This document shows, one piece after another, positions 45,401 through 47,486 of a stretch of DNA of 47,486 nucleotides. The stretch is from Bryobacterales bacterium (GTDB lineage: Bacteria > Acidobacteriota > Terriglobia > Bryobacterales > Bryobacteraceae): positions 1-47,486 of the forward strand of contig JADLDI010000019.1 of NCBI GenBank assembly GCA_020846745.1, in the 5' to 3' direction. The translations under genes and the position numbers were made by a program. The notes under the pieces were generated by a model. The model did no database searches. It was not told the origin of the DNA and worked only from the letters and a program-made list of their open reading frames with translations. The number at the start of each line of letters is the position of its first letter. Position 1 is the first letter of the stretch.

Positions 45401-45808
45401 GTGTTGCATCTACCAACTGTAAACGCCGTACTGAATGCCACGTCGGCGGTACTGCTAGCGACCGGATATGTCCTGATCCGGCAGGGAAAAAAGGAGACTC
45501 ACCGTAAAGTGATGCTCGCGGCGTTCGCGACGTCCGTCCTTTTTCTGGTCTGCTATCTGGTCTATCATTTTCAAGTTGGATCGGTGAAGTTTCAAAAGCA
45601 AGGTCCAATCCGGACCGTCTACTTCGCCATTCTCCTGACACATACAGTACTGGCCGCCGCCGTCCCGCCTCTGGCGATCATCACATTGAGGCGCGCCTGG
45701 ACGAGCCGGTTCGCACTCCACCGGAAGATCGCGCGCGTGACACTGCCGATCTGGCTTTATGTGTCGGTGACTGGCGTGGTGGTGTACTGGATGCTTTACC
45801 AAATGTAG
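45401..45808 (+). CDS. DUF420 membrane protein
   Basis: A 135-residue membrane protein with four spans (TVNAVLNATSAVLLATGYVL, LAAFATSVLFLVCYLVYH, YFAILLTHTVLAAAVPPLAI, TLPIWLYVSVTGVVVYWMLY). It has the DUF420/YozB features HRKVMLAAF and RKIARVTLPIWLYVSVTGV. Members are often found with haem-copper oxidase assembly genes, but no oxidase gene is in the window. I start at GTG 45401; the long frame upstream to 45230 runs into the divergent gene and lacks membrane-protein character. Confidence 0.85.
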   Translation: MLHLPTVNAVLNATSAVLLATGYVLIRQGKKETHRKVMLAAFATSVLFLVCYLVYHFQVGSVKFQKQGPIRTVYFAILLTHTVLAAAVPPLAIITLRRAWTSRFALHRKIARVTLPIWLYVSVTGVVVYWMLYQM

Positions 45809-45949
45809 TCTACGGACTCGATTTCGTCTCGCAAAATCCTGAAACTGAATCAGTTATGCTCCGGGTGCGGTGGTTCGGCATCCGTTCCGACCGACTACAA
45901 ATCGCATACAAACCCGGGCCTGTCCCCGATTAAGGGGCGGGGGCGGGCA

Positions 45950-45955
45950 TACAAT
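45950..45955 (+). promoter_or_regulatory. -10 box for the FG-GAP gene (leaderless)
   Basis: TACAAT ends five bases before GTG 45961, and no Shine-Dalgarno sequence lies between. No good -35 box is seen. Confidence 0.45.
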
Positions 45956-45960
45956 GGGGC

Positions 45961-47100
45961 GTGTTTTTTGCACTGCTGCTTGCTGCGGCGGCCCTGACCG
46001 GGAAGCCTTGGATTCGTCATACGATCGACAACACCTCGCGCGGCGCGGATGGGGTGAAGTTGATCGACATCAACACCGACGGCCGCCCGGACATCGCGAC
46101 CGCCTGGGAGGAGGGCGGCGTCGTCCGGGTCTACTTCAACCCGTCACGGGTGGATGCGCGACGGCCGTGGCCGATGGTGGAGGTGGGCAAGGCCGGCGAC
46201 GCCGAGGACGCCGTGTTCATGGACCTCGACCGCGACCTCGCGTTCGACGTCATCTCGTGCTCGGAAGGCAAGACCAAGTCGGTCCAGGTGCACTGGGCGC
46301 CGAAGGACCCCGACAAGTTCTTCGATGCAAGCTCGTGGACCACTACCCAAATCCCCGCGTCCGTCGGGCGCATGCAGTGGATGTTCGCCATGCCGTTTGG
46401 CAAGCACCTGATCGCAGGCGGCAAAAACGAGGGCGCCGAGTTGGGGTGGTTTGAACTACCCGGGAACACCCGCGACGTAGGCTCTTGGAAGTGGCATCCT
46501 CTTCGGCCCGTAGGCTGGATCATGTCGCTCGTGCCGGTGGACATGGACGGTGACGGCGACCTCGACATTCTCTTTTCGGATCGGAAGGGCGGCCGGGCGG
46601 GCGTGGCGTGGCTCGAGAACCCGGGCGCGATGAACGGAAAGTGGACGGAGCACCCGATCGGGTCCACCGGGCGCGAGGTGATGTTTCTGGATTATGCCGA
46701 TGTGGACGGGGACCGTCTGCGCGACGTGATAGCAGCCGTGAAACCCAACGAAATCCACATCCATTCCCGCCAGGACGCGCCGGCGACGCGTTGGAAATCT
46801 CGCGTCATCTCATTGCCTCCCGATTTGACCGGGACGGCGAAAGCGGTGCGGGTAACGGATGTGGACCTCGATGGCTCTCCCGATATGGTTTACTCGGCCG
46901 AGCAAGCGAAAGCCGGCCGGTCAGGTGTCGTTTGGTTGTCTCTCCGCGATAACGCCCTCCATGACATCTCTGGTCCCGACGGCGTGAAATACGACCTGAT
47001 CGAGTTACTCGACCTGGACGCCGATGGAGACCTGGACGTCGTCACCACGGAGGAGACAACTGGACTGGGCCTGGTGTGGTACGAGAATCCGGCCCAGTAA
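45961..47100 (+). CDS. Exported FG-GAP/VCBS repeat protein
   Basis: A 379-residue protein with a short signal peptide (MFFALLLAAAALTG) and repeated calcium-binding FG-GAP/VCBS loops: IDINTDGRPDIATAW, VDMDGDGDLDILFSD, ADVDGDRLRDVIAA, VDLDGSPDMVYSA, LDLDADGDLDVVTTE. They form a beta-propeller. Such proteins are secreted or surface-bound, and several acidobacterial copies accompany polysaccharide-related or binding proteins; no catalytic motif is seen. GTG 45961 is the only plausible start. Confidence 0.88.
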   Translation: MFFALLLAAAALTGKPWIRHTIDNTSRGADGVKLIDINTDGRPDIATAWEEGGVVRVYFNPSRVDARRPWPMVEVGKAGDAEDAVFMDLDRDLAFDVISCSEGKTKSVQVHWAPKDPDKFFDASSWTTTQIPASVGRMQWMFAMPFGKHLIAGGKNEGAELGWFELPGNTRDVGSWKWHPLRPVGWIMSLVPVDMDGDGDLDILFSDRKGGRAGVAWLENPGAMNGKWTEHPIGSTGREVMFLDYADVDGDRLRDVIAAVKPNEIHIHSRQDAPATRWKSRVISLPPDLTGTAKAVRVTDVDLDGSPDMVYSAEQAKAGRSGVVWLSLRDNALHDISGPDGVKYDLIELLDLDADGDLDVVTTEETTGLGLVWYENPAQ

Positions 47101-47111
47101 GTAAGTGATTT

Positions 47112-47146
47112 GCCCCCGGGGTCTCCGAGTTCCCCGGGGGGCTTTT
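47112..47146 (+). terminator. Rho-independent terminator after the FG-GAP gene
   Basis: GCCCCCGGGG (47112-47121) pairs with CCCCGGGGGGC (47132-47142) around TCTCCGAGTT, followed by TTTT (47143-47146). Twelve bases after the stop. Confidence 0.88.
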
Positions 47147-47225
47147 GCTCCGGAGCGCTCTCAAATAATGCACACAACGGGCCAAAGCTAACACGTTGAA
47201 AATAAGAGCCGATCGGACGAAGGTT

Positions 47226-47486
47226 CTATCCGAAATGTCCCGTTACTCTATCGGGCCGGATAGAGTCGCGGAGACCGAGGCGGGTGACAAGCCGGTGGAG
47301 GTAGTTCGGGTGTAGCCCGAGCACGCGGGCGGCTTCGCTGACATTGCCGTTGGCGCGCTGGATGGCATCGACGATCTGGCGGCGCTTGGCGTCGCGGACC
47401 ACATCGTGGAATGCAGGCAGTTCCGTCGATGGCGGCGTCTCCAACAGGTCCTCCGGCAGGTCTTCCACTTCGATCCACTCGCCGGA
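47226..47486 (-). CDS. NtrC-family sigma-54 activator, C-terminal end (partial)
   Basis: The minus strand is open from the window edge (47486) to TGA at 47226, without a start. It gives the last 86 residues: SGEWIEVEDLPEDLLE, the end of an AAA+ sigma-54-interaction domain, then a Fis-type helix-turn-helix (RRQIVDAIQRANGNVSEAAR, VLGLHPNYLHRLVTRLGL). This is the C terminus of an NtrC-like enhancer-binding protein. The internal GTG at 47468 is not a true start. Receiver or GAF input lies outside the window. Confidence 0.85.
   Translation of the reverse strand, partial: SGEWIEVEDLPEDLLETPPSTELPAFHDVVRDAKRRQIVDAIQRANGNVSEAARVLGLHPNYLHRLVTRLGLRDSIRPDRVTGHFG

Overview
The window looks like chromosomal DNA of an acidobacterium, most likely a Solibacter/Bryobacter-type member (Bryobacteraceae). 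Three sequence features point there: a secreted protein with the Ig/TIG-like repeat architecture common in Solibacter (2058-4157), a lipoprotein-like VWFA protein of the acidobacterial type (44311-45336), and a decayed gene carrying the SSQNAxKHGLTA motif common in short acidobacterial hypotheticals (about 33950-34240). Complete hopanoid side-chain genes, lipid A genes and a Kdp operon fit a Gram-negative soil bacterium. The assignment is inference; there is no 16S rRNA here.

Layout. 1-1925: end of tuf, rpmG, tRNA-Trp, secE, nusG and rplK, closed by a terminator directly after rplK. 2058-5329: a large secreted Ig-fold protein, a small toxin-antitoxin pair and a secreted hypothetical on the minus strand. 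5419-17956: a lipid-envelope block. It begins with a WaaA-LpxK fusion (Kdo transfer plus lipid A 4'-kinase in one polypeptide), then ispH, shc, hpnH, hpnA, hpnG, two zinc alcohol dehydrogenases, hpnC, hpnD and nadD, mostly with overlapping or abutting ends. This supplies isoprenoid precursor, builds and cyclises squalene, and adds and trims the adenosyl side chain. The two dehydrogenases sit where an enzyme for the still-unassigned reduction of ribosylhopane would be expected. 17961-20746 (minus): a PAP2 phosphatase, an LssY-C protein and a small coiled-coil protein. 20880-22881: a NarX/DegS-type two-component pair. 22889-24523 (minus): an ABC-F ATPase.

24855-33915 is a long Kdp potassium-uptake operon: a 30-residue membrane ORF, kdpF, kdpA, kdpB, kdpC, an outer-membrane beta-barrel protein, kdpD and kdpE, nearly all overlapping by a few bases. 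A hairpin and a direct repeat lie just upstream. 33916-34358 holds a gene remnant. 34359-38790: a molybdopterin oxidoreductase, a lipoprotein and a GT-C-like membrane protein in one operon. 38791-39286 is a gene-free, hairpin-rich stretch with one strongly ribosome-bound 26-codon ORF, in front of a DksA/TraR-type regulator. 39771-41026 (minus): a stand-alone nuoB coupled to pgeF. 41127-42455: a seven-haem cytochrome with a TPR tail. 42475-45336 (minus): D-2-hydroxyacid dehydrogenase, an S24-peptidase-like protein without HTH, and the VWFA protein. 45401-47100: a DUF420 membrane protein and an FG-GAP repeat protein. The window ends inside an NtrC-type activator.

Two patterns cut across the annotation. 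Many genes that start transcription units have a TAnnnT box 5-8 bases before the start codon and no Shine-Dalgarno sequence, which implies leaderless mRNAs. The strand composition also flips from C-rich to G-rich on the + strand near 24.6 kb, independent of gene direction.
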